NCBI GenBank assembly: GCA_033398695.1
Contig: CM065815.1
Location: 13,236,501 to 13,300,500, forward strand
Direction: 5' to 3'
Length of the DNA: 64,000 nt
From: Orobanche coerulescens
Taxonomy: Eukaryota; Streptophyta; Magnoliopsida; Lamiales; Orobanchaceae
Shown here: piece by piece, positions 32,248 to 44,252 of the stretch
Numbering within the stretch: position 1 is the first letter of the stretch
Layout of the letters: every line of letters begins with the position of its first letter
The notes under the pieces: generated by a model
The model's input: the letters and a program-made list of their open reading frames with translations, nothing else
Told to the model about the DNA's origin: nothing
Databases searched by the model: none
Made by a program: the position numbers and the translations under genes

Positions 32248-32402
32248 TCACAAGGTTGTTTGAGCAATTATACATGTTTCTATACTTATGCATAATGACA
32301 TTAATGCACTAAATATCACACTCCAATAATCAAAATCATCAATCCGAAATAATACATGGTTGAATACAGATGAAATACACTGTAATAAATCCGGATATTA
32401 CA

Positions 32403-32414
32403 TACTCTCCTACT
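32403..32414 (-). other. E3 polypurine tract
   Basis: The minus strand reads AGTAGGAGAGTA against the 3' LTR. Confidence 0.75.
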
Positions 32415-32437
32415 AAAAAGGAGTTTCGTCCCGAAAC

Positions 32438-33959
32438 TCAAGACGAAAATAATTCGGGATATCTAGACTTCATATCAGCTTCTGTTTCCCAAGTGGCTTC
32501 TTCCGTTCCATGACATGACCACTGAACTTTGACCAAAACGATTGACTTGTTCCTCAGATGCTTAACTCGACTCTCGAGTATCTTGGTAGTCTTTCTTCAC
32601 ACGTCCCATCCTGTTCGAATTCGATCTCGCCGAAATCGATGATATGACTGGGATCTGGTATATATCTCCACAACTGGGATACGTGGAACACGTTATGAAC
32701 ATGGCACAATGACGGCGGTAATGCTAATCTGTAGGCCAACTCCCCAACTCTCTCGAGGATCTCAAATGGTCCGATATATCTCGGACTCAGCTTACCTTTC
32801 CTACCGAAACGAAAGATTCCCCGGGTAGGAGAAACCTTCAAAAGTACGTGATCTCCGGTACTGAACTCCAATGGGCGGCGGCGTACGTCCGCATAGGATT
32901 TCGAGACTCGGCAGCCAATGACCTTTCACGAATCAAGGCTATCTTCTCTCGAGTCCGCTCGATCAATTCCTGCCTGTTCGATCAAGTCCGATGAATCGTC
33001 CCAACATAAGGGCGATCTCGCATCTCCTTCCGTATAATGCCTCAAACGGTGCCATCTTAATGGAAGCATGCCAACTATTGTTGTAAGTAAATTCAATCAA
33101 TGGTAGATGAACTTCCCAATCGTTTGACCAATCTAAGGCATGTGCCCTTAGCATATCTTCCACCGTTTGTATAGTTCTCTCAGATTGTCCATCGATCACG
33201 GGTGATAAGTCAGATCAAGTTCAATTCGGTCCCCAAGGCCTTATGAACTGCCTTCCAAAAGTGAGACACAAAACGGCCATCTCGATCCGAAACAATGGTC
33301 TTCGGCGTACCATGCAATCGAACTATCTCTGAAATAAAGACTCGTGCCAACCTCTATGGTCCCCACGTATCCTTAATGCCTAGAAAATGAGCCGATTTGG
33401 TTAAACGATCAACTATCACCCAAATCATGTTCATTCCTGTCCTGGTTTTCGGCATATTAGTGATAAAGTCCATTGATATGTCCTCCCACTTCCATTCAGG
33501 GATCGGGAGCGGCTTCAACATTCCAGCAGGCCGTTGATGCTCGATCTTAACCTGCTGACAAGTCAATCATTTCGAAACATAGTCCGCTACGTCTTTCTTC
33601 ATGTTGCCCCACCAGAAATTCTGCTTCAAGTCCTTATACATTTTACTGGTGCCCGGGTGGATAGAATAGGGCGAACTATGAGCTTCCTTCATAATCGTCT
33701 GCATTTAACATCAACATCGGGAACGCTGAGTCGGTCCTGAAATCTCTAAACTCCCTCGTCATGAATTATGAATCCGGGGCCTTTACTTTGATCACTTAGT
33801 GATGCAACATAATCATCATAGGTTCATCTGCCTGTCTAGATTTGATTTCTTCTGTTAATGACGGTTATCTCCATCACGCACAGTTGTCCCTGGACTCTCT
33901 GTAACCACACTTCAATCCCTTCACGATTCATTTCTCGCCGAAGGCTAAGTTGGGAGGTC
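32438..33959 (-). pseudogene. E3 integrase with chromodomain-like tail
   Basis: Pieces in order: zinc domain near 33660-33560 ([11 protein letters not shown], then [13 protein letters not shown]), core at 33566-33354 ([16 protein letters not shown]), the [15 protein letters not shown] text near 33290-33240, 33199-32963 ([15 protein letters not shown] with the catalytic Glu, then NNSWHASIKMAPFEALYGRR) and 32871-32554 ([32 protein letters not shown]). The tail EEATWETEADMKSRYPELF ends at a TGA at 32440-32438. At least five frameshifts are present. Confidence 0.85.
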
Positions 33960-34440
33960 GGTGTCTCCAGATCTGAATAGAGACAGCTTGCGGCTAAGTG
34001 CATCGGCCACTACATTCGCTTTGCACGGATGATATAAAATCTCCAAGTCATAGTCCTTAATCAGTTCCAACCATCTTCTTTGCCGCATATTCAACTCTTT
34101 CATCAATATGTACTTGAGACTCTTATGATCCGTAAAGATCCGATGTGAGTCCCGCATGATAATGCCTCCAAATCTTCAAGGCAAAAATCACCGCTAGTTC
34201 CAAATCATGTGTCGGGTAATTCACTTCATAAGGTTTCAGTTGTCGCGATGCATAAGCGATCACCTTATCATTCTGCATCAACACGCACCCAAGTCCTTGG
34301 TTCGAAGCATCACTGTAAACTATGAATCCCTTAGTTCCCTGTGGAAGTGATAGAATCGGTGCCGTCGTCAATCTCTTCTTCAATTCATCAAAGCTAATCT
34401 GACACAATTCATTCCACTCAAACTTTTGAGTTTTCTGAAG
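33960..34440 (-). pseudogene. E3 RNase H domain
   Basis: [34 protein letters not shown] and [10 protein letters not shown] are visible across 34701-34123 and 34157-33945, giving the four acidic residues. A frameshift near 34140 breaks the domain after the Glu. Confidence 0.8.
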
Positions 34441-35309
34441 GAGTCGAGTAAGTGGGCGGGAGATTTTAGAAAACCCTTCCACGAATCGACGATAGTATCC
34501 CGCAAGTCCTAAGAAGCTTCGGACCTCTTTCACGTTCTTTGGAGGCTTCCAATCCAATATTGCCTCGATCTTCTGAGGATCCACTGACTCCCTAGCCGAC
34601 ACCACATGGCCGAGGAACATTACTTCTTTTAGCCAAAATTCACACTTAGATAGTTTGGCGTACAATTGCTCGTTTCTCAAAAGCTCCAATACAATCCGCA
34701 AATGCCGCGCATGTTCTTAGGACTCTTAGAATACACTAGAATGTCATCAATAAATACGACCACAAATTTGTCCAAAAATTCAATGAACACACGGTTCATC
34801 AATTGCATAAATACCGCAGTGCGTTAGTGAGACCAAACGGCATCACTACAAACTCATAATGTCCGTAGCGAGTTACGACGCCGATTTCGAACATCGGACT
34901 CCTTAATCCTCACCGATGGTATCCCGATCTCGGATCGATTTGAGAAAATACCGTTGCCCCTTGCAACGGGTCAAATAGATCATCAATCCGTGGCAACGGA
35001 TACTTGTTCTTAAACGTCATCTTGTTCAGCTCTCGATAATCAATACACAGTCAGAGCGATCCCTCCTTCTTACGGACAAAAGAATCGCGCGCTCCTGTGG
35101 TGAAACGCTGTCGAATATAGCCCTTGTCCAAGAACTCCTCCACCGCTTCTTCGATTCGTACATCTCAAGAGGTGCCATACGATACGGCGCCTTAGAAATT
35201 GGTGTCGCTCCGTGTTCCAGATTCAATAGTAAATTCCACATCCCTTCGTGGAGGTAGTCCAGTAATTCGTCAGAAACACATCTGGAAATTCGTTCACAAC
35301 AGGAATGGA
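34440..35309 (-). pseudogene. E3 reverse transcriptase domain
   Basis: The N-terminal part is in 35430-35026 ([16 protein letters not shown] sequence with a frame change). FIDDILVYS is encoded at about 34754-34743. The palm and thumb continue in 34701-34123 ([31 protein letters not shown]). The fingers between about 35080 and 34800 are broken by several indels. Confidence 0.75.
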
Positions 35310-35770
35310 TGAAAGTTCCACAATTTCTTCTTCTTTCTTCTTCATTCGTGCAGATTACCGTCTGACCTTGTTTCAACATTTTGACACTTTCATCGCCTTG
35401 ATCAACTTTCCCGAGCTTCCCGGTTTCCATCCCTCAAATGTAATCTCGGAACCATCGTCGACCGGTGAGATATTGCTCCTTCGGTAATTTACAATTGCTC
35501 CGCACCGATTAAGCCAATCGTCTCCGAGTATCGTGTCATCTCCTTGCATTTCTATCATGATCGATTTGAGAGCCACTCTCGCCTCCAAATGATACAGGAA
35601 ATTTCTAGTTTCTAAATTTCCGACAATCCTCTCTCCACTCGGTAAACCAACAACATAAGGTTCACAAGCATGAAAACCGAAATATTCAAACGATTTACAC
35701 AAGACAAAGATATGAAAGAATGTGTAGCTCCCGTATCGAATAAAACGCTAATCGGCCGGGAAAGGATCTC
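35310..35770 (-). pseudogene. E3 aspartic protease domain
   Basis: SVLFDTGATHSFIS carries the catalytic Asp at about 35737-35735. The domain continues in another frame at 35702-35373 (GLPSGERIVGNLETRNF, DTILGDDWLNRCGAIV), covering the flap and ILGxDW-like end. Confidence 0.8.
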
Positions 35771-35959
35771 GGATAAGCACGATGCGACAGAAGATCTCGA
35801 TCGTCTGTCCTCCTCATCTCGCATGCACGTGGGGAGCAGATCCGCACTCGATGTTCCTTTCGGTCCCATTGTCCTCTCGCTCGCCCGCGGCCAAAATTCT
35901 CAAGCATCTCGAACACTTTGCCGCCTCGTGGAATACTTGGTCTCCTTCGATCGGGCCGT

Positions 35960-37036
35960 GGTGTACGGGCTCTAAAAGACTTTGCAGCCTCTTCACAAAA
36001 CACCGCCCGATGTCCCTCTCGTCCACAATCAAAACAAATCACGGCGGGAAGGGGGCAATTCCGTCGATAGTGCCCCGTCTGGGCGCAGCTTAAAGCATTT
36101 CTGGTAACATCGGTAAAAGTTGATGTCGCCTCAAGTTCTTTCCGCTCCTAGCCGGGTGCGGAGGTTTCTGAAAGAGTGAAAGGATGACTGGGCCTTACGG
36201 GCCCCACTGTTCTTGTGCTCTGTAAAAGTACCAGAGACTTTCTGCTTCTTGGTTTCCGCAAATTTCTCCATGGCTGCTTCCTTGATCTCATATGCCAACG
36301 CCTTATCCTGGTATTGGCGGAGTGTGGTACATTCAAATCCGACATGTACCTCGAACTTCGTTTCATTCTCATATCGAAATGGATCATCATTTCTACATCC
36401 TGCTCGACCGGATGTCGAACAAATGCTAGCCGTTGGTTAAACGTCTTGATCGCTGGGATACCGCACATCAAGGCCGAGCGGAGAAAAACTCCCGAACTTT
36501 GGCTTCCCTCACAGACGAGGGCAATCGAGCTTCCATCATCATTCTAAACTCGTCAATCGGCCATGGTCTACAGCCGATGGCTTCCCACCATTCGAACGCT
36601 TCCCTATCGTAAAATATTGAGCGATAGAGGCTTTCCTATTGCCAGGCGCTTGATTCCGGCAAAGATTTTCTCCAGCTCCTTTAACCAATGATCCTGTGGG
36701 AGTCTCGTAAATACCGTCGAATTTGGGTGGTTGTATCTTTGCCACTTCTTGCGCCCACCGGTCACCTCGATTTCCCATATCTGGGATCCCTTGCCGTCTC
36801 TCTCCCTGCTGTAGTCCCACCGCCACTTGCATTCGGTCCACGACCTGGGCGAACTGAGTCATCTGGTTCACCACTTGACGAAGGATCTCTGGTACAGCAG
36901 GATCCGGTTCATTATTAATAGATTGCTGCGGCTCGCCGGAGCTATGACTGGCCTGGTTAGAAGGCGACGCCTCCCTTTCGGCATTTCTTCGTCCGCGTCC
37001 ACGACCGCGACCACGTCCACGTCCGCCTCTCAACAT
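35960..37036 (-). pseudogene. E3 gag with RG repeats and zinc knuckle
   Basis: The start is the ATG at 37036-37034, giving MLRGGRGRGRGRG as in E2. A Gln-rich region follows (LRQVVNQMTQFAQVVDRM), then capsid fragments (WAQEVAKIQPPKFDG; FDMRMKR near 36370). A CX2CX4HX4C knuckle, CFDCGREGHRAVFC, lies near 36036-35995, and a degraded first knuckle sits upstream. Frameshifts separate the blocks. Confidence 0.8.
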
Positions 37037-37037
37037 A

Positions 37038-37139
37038 CTGTAAGCATAAATACTCAATATACAGAAAACAACATCGTTCTAATATCCGAGTATAAAGAAA
37101 TACGATATGCAAGGAACGAGATAGAGTTTAGGAACTTAC
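37038..37139 (-). other. Candidate leader intron in E3
   Basis: The minus strand has donor GTAAGTTCC at 37139 and acceptor CTTACAG ending at 37038, one base before the gag ATG. The length is 102 bases. Matches E2 and E1 in position. Confidence 0.45.
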
Positions 37140-37254
37140 AACCACTGTTCGCATGAAGACGTAGGCAGTGCAGTGATGTCATTCACGGCCGGTTACCCCA
37201 AAAGACATAAATGACCCCTATTTTAACCCAACGGCCAAGATATCCATAATCTTA

Positions 37255-37266
37255 GCTCCGATACCA
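37255..37266 (-). other. E3 primer binding site (initiator tRNA-Met)
   Basis: The minus strand reads TGGTATCGGAGC, one mismatch from the iMet site, five bases inside the 5' LTR. Confidence 0.85.
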
Positions 37267-38202
37267 TATTCTGTAACACCCCCAATATATTTGGGAATAT
37301 TACAGCGCCGTAAATCCTTTACATAAGGATTTACAAGGCTGAAGAATTGAACAAGTATAAAAAGGTACTGACGAATGGAAATAACGGAATTTCAGTACAT
37401 CAGTTCTGACCAAAATACAGAAATAGTACAATTGTCCAACAGAACTCAATATTACATCACCAAATTCAAATCATCACAAACGACTGCGTACTCGAGTACT
37501 TATTGAAATAACGAATAAACAACAGATAAATAAACCCGGGCCGACATCACTCTGCACTCGTCGTCATACTGTTCCAGTGGTTGTTTCCCAGCTCTCCTGG
37601 ATCCTGAACACAAACAAAATGTTCACCCCCGAAGGGGTTAGCACAACGATGCTAGTACAAGTACCATAGCATATTATTCATATCTCACGGTGAATAACAA
37701 TGATAACGTAAACGACAAAATACCAACGAGTCTTCTCCTACGAGAATCTCAAACATAACATATACAACTGATAATCACAACATGATATCAATACATACAC
37801 ATGGTAATTCCATCGATCCAGCGTTCACTGCCTAGAACCCACGATGATCCCGTCAGACCAACCCGTGGTGGAAAAACCCGTCCGATGATCCAGCGCACGC
37901 TAGCATAGATCCCCCGATGATCCCGTCGGACCAACACGAGGTGGACACACAATAACGACATACATGCACGACAATATGTATAACAACAATACATAAAACA
38001 ATTAAGGTACTTGCCTCGATTTGAAGACAATAACAATACTTCCACGAAAATGAACACTCGAAGGTCGTCCTCCTCAATCAATCACGTAACGAGACCAAAC
38101 CTTAACAAAAGAAATGATATAGGATTTATCTCACGTCGTATGAATGTTAAACAATTCGATTAACGGTCAAAAGTTCATAAACTGCAATCTGCCCGAATAG
38201 CT

Positions 38203-38415
38203 TAGCGCACGCTAAGTACTCTGTGTAGCGTGCGTTACGTCTGTCCAATAGCGCACGCAAACAACAGAGCCTAGCGCACGCTAACGATGCATGGTCGAGA
38301 CCTCACCGACCACGGGCCGACTCGTCGATGGTCTAGCGTGCGCACGTACCAAACGTAGCGCACGCTAACAATCGCTCGATAGCGCACGTTACATCGCATA
38401 TCATAGCGTGCGCTA
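38203..38415. repeat. Transcribed-side TAGCGCACGCTA array in E3 5' LTR
   Basis: This array carries the same motif order as 30975-31190, with some copies shortened, for example near 38335 where TAGCGTGCGC loses its end. Confidence 0.85.
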
Positions 38416-39228
38416 TCTCGCATGGCGCTTTCGCCGAGCAAGAACTGTTCTTGCCATGTTTGAAACAACGAAATCTTGCGTGATAATTCATGTTACTACC
38501 ATGAATACTATGTCTACACCCTCATGAATGATTATACGGATAAAGACAACTTCGGATTCAAGGATATGCATGCCAATATAAAACCATATTCTTTTCCGAC
38601 TTCAAATCTTCATACGATAATACGAAAAACTAAATGGTTGATATCAACACCTCTATATCACCATATTATCCTACTCAAGTTGATAAACGCCCTATATATA
38701 CTAGATAAATCCTTCCATGATCAAACCTTTAGATTTATCTAACAATAAGGATGTTAACGTCTAGTCCAAGATTACTATGAAATCATCTATTAGATTCGGT
38801 TAACCATTGATAGAAGCTTCTCTTCACATATTCGTGTACTAAGATTCGAATCATGATGATTATAATCAAGGTATTCCGTGCTTATACAACTCACTATTCC
38901 AAACATGATATACTTGGATAATTCATCTATGAAAATCCATATCTTGTTAACATGATCATCCAAATCGTTAGAATCCAACTCTAAGTCCGGAGATAGATTG
39001 AACATACCTTAAAATGACGAAATCACCGAACCGTAAGGTAGAATCCAACTCCGGTTGGTTGTATGCCCTTCCAAGGTGCTATTCCACTTCCATGAACATT
39101 CCACGTGGTAACCAATGTATAAATATCAACAATATGTGTTCTTAAGTGTATAAGAGTATTTCTATAACTCTGAACTCTCAAGATTGAGGAAAGTGCGAAA
39201 GAAATGCAAGCCAACACGGTTGATGTCC

Positions 39229-39238
39229 CATTTATAAT
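39229..39238 (-). promoter_or_regulatory. E3 5' LTR TATA box
   Basis: The minus strand reads ATTATAAATG just downstream of the 39257-39477 array. As the 5' LTR copy, it would be the element promoter. Confidence 0.7.
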
Positions 39239-39256
39239 TTCGCATTATTGATAAGT

Positions 39257-39477
39257 TAGCGCACGCTACTAAGCATCCCTTAGCGTGCGCTAATAATGGT
39301 TGACTTCAGATTTTGTCCAAAAGGCGTCGGGAATCTTATCCGGACCCATGTCCTACCGGGCGCACGAGCCACCGCCGCTCAATAATTGAGTCCTTAGCGC
39401 ACGTTACTCATACCTGCATAGCGTGCGCTAATAATGGCCCGATAGCGCGCGTTAAGATACATTCTTAGCGTGCGCTA
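39257..39477. repeat. TAGCGCACGCTA array upstream of E3 5' LTR TATA
   Basis: The motif repeats at 23-24-bp intervals, for example 39419, 39443 and 39466. It is the partner of 32033-32247, with the 39443 copy intact. Confidence 0.9.
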
Positions 39478-39632
39478 TCACAAGGTTGTTTGAGCAATTA
39501 TACATGTTTCTATACTTATGCATAATGACATTAATGCACTAAATATCACACTCCAATAATCAAAATCATCAATCCGAAATAATACATGGTTGAATACAGA
39601 TGAAATACACTGTAATAAATCCGGATATTACA

Positions 39633-39693
39633 TCACCTTGATACCAAGTGGATCATCCGGATGGAGTCTTGCAAACTCGTGGGCCATAACTAA
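39633..39693 (-). pseudogene. C48 gene exon 3, upstream part
   Basis: It starts after a TTTTTGTAG acceptor and encodes LVMAHEFARLHPDDPLGIK, running into VTGKPVYMDW across the E3 insertion. Confidence 0.75.
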
Positions 39694-39773
39694 CTACAAA
39701 AAGCCAAACCACAAAATAAAAAATAATCCACATCACACCAATGATATACAAGCGAGTAAGTTCTAGAACTTAC

Positions 39774-41162
39774 GTAAAATTGGGAGCCGGCAAGTACAGT
39801 GCCAACTCTACCGAAACCAACACTATGGACTCCCCTCCGAGGCCTCGCTCGAGTCGCAAGCACATAACAATCTATCACCTCAGCATCAAAGTCTTCACGG
39901 CTAGACTCTATCCGGTCAAATAACGCCTGGGTGAGAGCATGCCCAGTCTCCAAACACCGGACAATAGCATCACGTGGCTTCCCCCTCCTAAAATGTAGGT
40001 ACAACTTCTTCAGAGCATCGCTATCTCTTGGAGGCGCCGCCACAAAAGGCTCCCAAAAAGTAGCAGATGGTCGACTCACTCGCGGTGGAAGACTGCGCTC
40101 ACCCAACTGCTGCGTCCCGGCACTCTCACCAACTTCATCACCCTCAGCATCCCTCTCACAACTATAACGATCAGAGAGTTGTACAACCGGCTGCTCGATC
40201 TCAAAAACTGGCTGCTCGATCTGAAATGGAGGATGCTGTTGAGGACTACTACCTTTACATTGAAACATCGCACTATAATGATGCTCGTCCTGAAACCAAT
40301 CGAACATCGTCCCATACTGCTGAAACGGCGCGTCAAATGGCTAATATTGATGCTCATAATCTAGAAACCGTAGAGTCGGCTTAAGGGACTGCTCAGTCTG
40401 CTCAAAAGAATGATGAATCTGAGAATGATGACTGTGCTGGATATCAGAATGGTGACTGTGCTGGACCTCAAAATGGTGACTAGACTGACACTGAGAATGG
40501 TGACTAGGCTGACGCTGAGAATGAGGCTGACGCTGAGAATGGTGATTGTGGGATGCACCAGAGACTGAGTGACGTGGAGGGTCAGGAATCCTCCGTTGGG
40601 TGCTGCTAACAGATGCAGAATGACGAGGCCTATCGGGAAACCTATCATGGCTCCCAACTGAGTAGTACACCGGGATCCTAGAACGTCTATGCGTAGGTCT
40701 GAATAAATCCACGATCCCAGAAAGCACCTTTCGAGAAACTCGAGCAATAAATCCTGTCTCAGACTCGTCGTACAAGATCGCCTTCAAACGGCTATCGAAG
40801 TACTCATCCCTGCTCGCGTCCTGCGTATGGTCTGGATAAGGAAGTCCGTGAACACAACACACCCTCTCTGGCTGCCTCTCCCGGTCCGATGTCTCTGCAT
40901 CATCTACTGGTAGGGTACTCAGCCGGCGTCGCTTCGACACTTTATGTGCCGACTCATATGTAATCAATTTCCCAGCAGTCTTCTTCAACCTATCCATAAC
41001 TTTCGTTCTCGGCATCGGCCCAGGCTCATCCTCCTTGTTCTTCATAGCTATTCTTATAGGCTTTATGAACTTAACGTTATATGGAGAGCCATTCTCAAAA
41101 CTCAGGTAGTAGTACTCAGCCTCATCCTCCTCCAGATGCGGTAAAGAGGGAAGTACTTTGTG
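39774..41162 (-). pseudogene. C48 gene exon 2: linker with His/Gln/Ser-rich repeats
   Basis: A single frame from 41162 (HKVLPSLPHLEEDEAEYYYL, after a TTTTGCAG acceptor) to a GTAAGT donor at 39773, broken only by a TAG at 40341-40343. The centre has a low-complexity HHSQ/HSHH-rich stretch. The end (GHALTQALFDRIESSREDFD, then SVGFGRVGTVLAGSQFY) leads into the peptidase. I do not recognise the central part. It is likely a disordered linker between DUF1985 and C48. Confidence 0.7.
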
Positions 41163-41262
41163 CTGCAAAAGTAGTCATTAAAGCATACCATTAGATGGGC
41201 AATCACATAACGTTGAAGAGATGAGTGAAGTCAGGAGAAAATACATTTATAAATTTATGTAC

Positions 41263-42102
41263 CTTATCGTCGAAGAAATGAATGAAAGCACAGAACATCT
41301 ACCTCGTAGTCCTTTTCAAACACCGAGGGACTTGGACAGATTTATCTCGAATTCCACACAATTATCCCAATGAAGGAATCATCTCATACGACCATATCTG
41401 TAAAGCCCAAACAGGACCATAGAAGTGATAGTCCTTATGTTCATGTCCCTCCTTCATGGCAACGTTGCCTATGTAGTAAGATAAAACCCCAAAGGCATAA
41501 GAACCCCAAGGAAACATATCCCACTGCTCGAAATCCTCAACTAATGCCCATGACCATGTCTCGACCATCATATCGTCACGGCATAGGATAAAGTAGTAGT
41601 ATATAAGCAAATTGGCAACCTTCACATAATCTCTTATGTCTCTACCAAAATCTCGAGCATTGAACCTCTTCCGCAGAATACTAACCTTAATATTTTTGCC
41701 ATAAAGTATTATGTGGAAAATACCGTCAGACCGGTCGTCCTGTGGATGGAAGGTAGAGTTTCCAAAATGCAGTACAGTGATCATGGCAAAATTACGGGCC
41801 GTAAAACGAATGGTCCTCCCGCAAACCTGGAACCACGACTCATCCGGGGGGGTTTGATCACCCTCCAACTGACGGGCAATCAAGTGATGTAGGGCAGTAT
41901 TTGTACTCCCATTTCTCCTAACTTTAATCAAATGCCCCAGGACCCTCTCGGTCAAGCTCTCGATAGCTCGATCACCAACTGCGGAATTGCGGCCCATACT
42001 ACTTAGTGTCTCAATGATCTCTTTAAATACCGCCTCCCATATGTAAAGATTCACTAGACGTGTAACAAAGCAGAATGTAGGTCTCTTCCATACGCAACCA
42101 GT
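41263..42102 (-). pseudogene. C48 gene DUF1985 exon
   Basis: After a TATTGCAG acceptor the frame reads TGCVWKRPTFCFVTRLVNLY, then WFQVCGRTIRFTARNFAMIT, FHIILYGKNIKVSILRKRF, then YVKVANLLIYYYFILCRDDM and SYAFGVLSYYIGNVA: a DUF1985-type domain. Past a TAA near 41362 the same frame continues (LCGIRDKSVQVPRCLKRTT, stop, MFCAFIHFFDDK) to a donor at 41262. The exon therefore extends beyond the open part. Confidence 0.75.
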
Positions 42103-42163
42103 CTGCAATATAGACATACAAATCATAAGAATATGATAGAATGCTTAAGAGAACGAAAAAAAG

Positions 42164-42300
42164 ACACTGCTTGCACACGATGGCATGCACACGATCGATG
42201 CCCGTTGTGTGAAGACCATCGTGTGCAACACGACGGCTCACACGACGGGCATCTATCGTGTGATTGACATCGTGTGAAAGGCAGAAGCCTTTGGTCTTCT
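42164..42300. repeat. Inverted repeat with CACACGATG/CGTGTG words
   Basis: The arms 42172-42212 and 42238-42279 are imperfect reverse complements around a 25-base loop that itself contains ATCGTGTGCAACACGACGG. Repeated CACACGAT words resemble the subterminal repeats of some CACTA-type elements, and CACTG occurs at 42164. The outer boundaries are unclear because the copia LTR begins at 42301. Confidence 0.45.
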
Positions 42301-44240
42301 TGTTGGGATTCGGTGATAAAAACGAATTACGCAGCGGAAAATAAACCGGTCCAACCGGATAAAACCAAACCCCAAAAATGGACCGATCAAGCATCATATA
42401 AACGAATATAAATAACGAGGATGATAAACAAAGAATACTTACCCTCGTAGTCCTTTGCTAATATAATCTTCGAAGGAAAAACCCGAGCAAGCCTTTTCCC
42501 AATTACCGACACGAACACGAATCCAATTCGTTGTAGCTTGTTTGAATGATCCACCACAAAAAATGCCGAATGTATCTACGTTATCACGCGTCGGATATTG
42601 ATCGGAAAAATAAAATATCAATTCGTTCTCAAAGAACACGGCTAGGAATTGATACGGTATTTTTCTTCTCTTCTCTTCTTCTTTTTCTTTCTCTCAAAGA
42701 TGAACAAGAAAAATAAATTTTTCTCCCCAAATTTCTCCTCCTCACGGCTGGTCTCTTTTATGTGTATGTGTGTTTTCCCTTAAGTCTTTTTAAAAGAAGA
42801 CTACACCATTTTATATAGTAAAAGAGATCAAAATGATGAGATATGGAATCTCATCCATTTTGTCCTCATCTTTATATAAAACTAAACACACCTCACATGG
42901 AAAAAGAAGCAACATGGAAGGTGAGGAGCAATCATGGGGCGGCCCACTTGAATTTGGTGAGAAAACGAGCCGAGCCACTCGGTTCGTGTACCGGATGTTG
43001 GCGTGTCTAGTCCGTTAAATACACTTCGTTTTATCCCAAATGTATTTATACTTAATTAATTAATCTAATTAATTAATTTTATCAAATACAAAATTATAAT
43101 AATATATTTCCAAGAAATAATTATTTATGAATTAAATTAATTACCCGGTAATTAATTTCAATTCACTAGACCGCATGATTTATCAAATAAATCAAATTAG
43201 ATATCTAATATCCAATATTAATGAAGAGATAATAAATACATATTTATCCATCCAATATCCTTGTGCGCGACTCCGTAGGTCCGTCTTAGTCGGCAATGGG
43301 AGGAACCAAGGAGTACGGGTAACACTTAGCCAGTCTAGTGCTTCGTACCGTAACCCAACTAAGAACGAATGATCGGATCATTCCAAAACCATTATGTCGT
43401 GAATACCGTATACGTATAAACCCTTCAATCATATGTCCCGGTCAAGTATTAGGGTCACGATAAAGTCAAACCCTACTGTAACTTGACTCTATGCTTTCTG
43501 TTAATGCAAACTGAGATCATCGAGCTCTCGTGTATCAAATACAACTAGCTCTAAATGCTTTGGCCAAAGACTTATAATCTCATTTGCCATTAACCGCATA
43601 GGACATTTACCTGCTCACTTACAGGAGAAAGAATTCTATCTTGGTATTCAGTAGAGACTGCTACTTGCCCACTAAGTTGCATTTCGAGGTTGACCCCACC
43701 CACCGGCGATTGGATCGAACTACTCTAATGATCGACTCAATGTCACAAGCACATCTCCTACTGAAACCTCAAGTCAAAGGTCCACGTATACCTATCACAA
43801 CCTTTCGATCCAGTCATTGACAAACCCTGAGTGATATCCATGTGACCGAATCGAGGTGAGTCATGTTCGAGTACACTAATCTCATTATCATACCTATAAC
43901 GTGTGCTACCACTAACTCTTAGTGAATATCGGCACTCTACATGTCAAAGTACACGTTATACAAGTCTTGTCTAAACTTATTGCCCAGTTAAGTTTTATCG
44001 ACTTGCGAACGAGTTAAGCATTCGAGCTCTAAACACTTCCAGTGCCTATCTCCTTATCTCCATAAGGAGTAGAATGTTTGCTCTCAAATGCAAGGAGTAT
44101 TATTCTATATACCAAATCACAATGCCAGTGATATACAATAATATAGGAATAATTATTGCCTTATTAAATATTCATAATTACAATACAAATACTCTCACTC
44201 TCTCATCCTCTGAGTGGCATTCGAGGGCATATCCCTAACA
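42301..44240 (-). repeat. Copia 3' LTR
   Basis: The 1940-bp segment starts TGTTGGGAT and ends ATCCCTAACA, an inverted terminal pair typical of copia LTRs. It is AT-rich with pyrimidine tracts near 42660-42700. No gene inside. Confidence 0.85.
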
Positions 44241-44252
44241 ATCTCCCACTTG
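44241..44252 (-). other. Copia polypurine tract
   Basis: The minus strand reads CAAGTGGGAGAT against the LTR. Confidence 0.75.

Larger units (their letters stand above)
30041..32402 (-). repeat. E3 3' LTR
   Basis: This 2362-bp LTR runs from TGTAACACCCCC to GGATATTACA. It contains the minisatellite (30586-30718), a motif array at 30975-31190, TATA (minus) at 32004-32013 and a motif array at 32033-32247. Confidence 0.95.
30041..39632 (-). mobile_element. E3: Ty3/gypsy LTR retrotransposon, complete but degenerate
   Basis: The LTRs are 30041-32402 and 37272-39632 and the target duplication is tcacc (30036-30040, 39633-39637). The minus strand reads primer site, RG-rich gag, protease, RT, RNase H, integrase with chromodomain-like tail, polypurine tract. 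It is related to E2: same gag start, same LTR motif arrays, related minisatellite. Pol is fragmented by frameshifts. Confidence 0.95.
37272..39632 (-). repeat. E3 5' LTR
   Basis: This 2361-bp LTR is nearly identical to 30041-32402 over long stretches. The visible differences cluster at 38290-38450 against 31058-31230. Motif arrays lie at 38203-38415 and 39257-39477, with TATA (minus) at 39229-39238 and the minisatellite near 37817-37949. Confidence 0.95.
29446..42102 (-). pseudogene. DUF1985 plus Ulp1-like (C48) protease gene, split by E3
   Basis: One minus-strand gene can be followed through at least four exons: 42102-41263, 41162-39774, 39693-39633 joined across E3 to 30035-29934, and 29849-29446. 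The introns (41262-41163, 39773-39694, 29933-29850) all have GT...AG ends. The product combines an N-terminal DUF1985 region with a C-terminal SUMO-protease-like cysteine peptidase. In plants this pair is known from ULP-like genes carried by Mutator-like elements, so this is probably a transposon-carried gene. Broken points: TAA near 41362, TAG near 41300, TAG at 40341-40343, a frameshift near 29670, a TGA in the last exon, and the 9.6-kb E3 insertion. The first exon is not visible. Confidence 0.75.
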
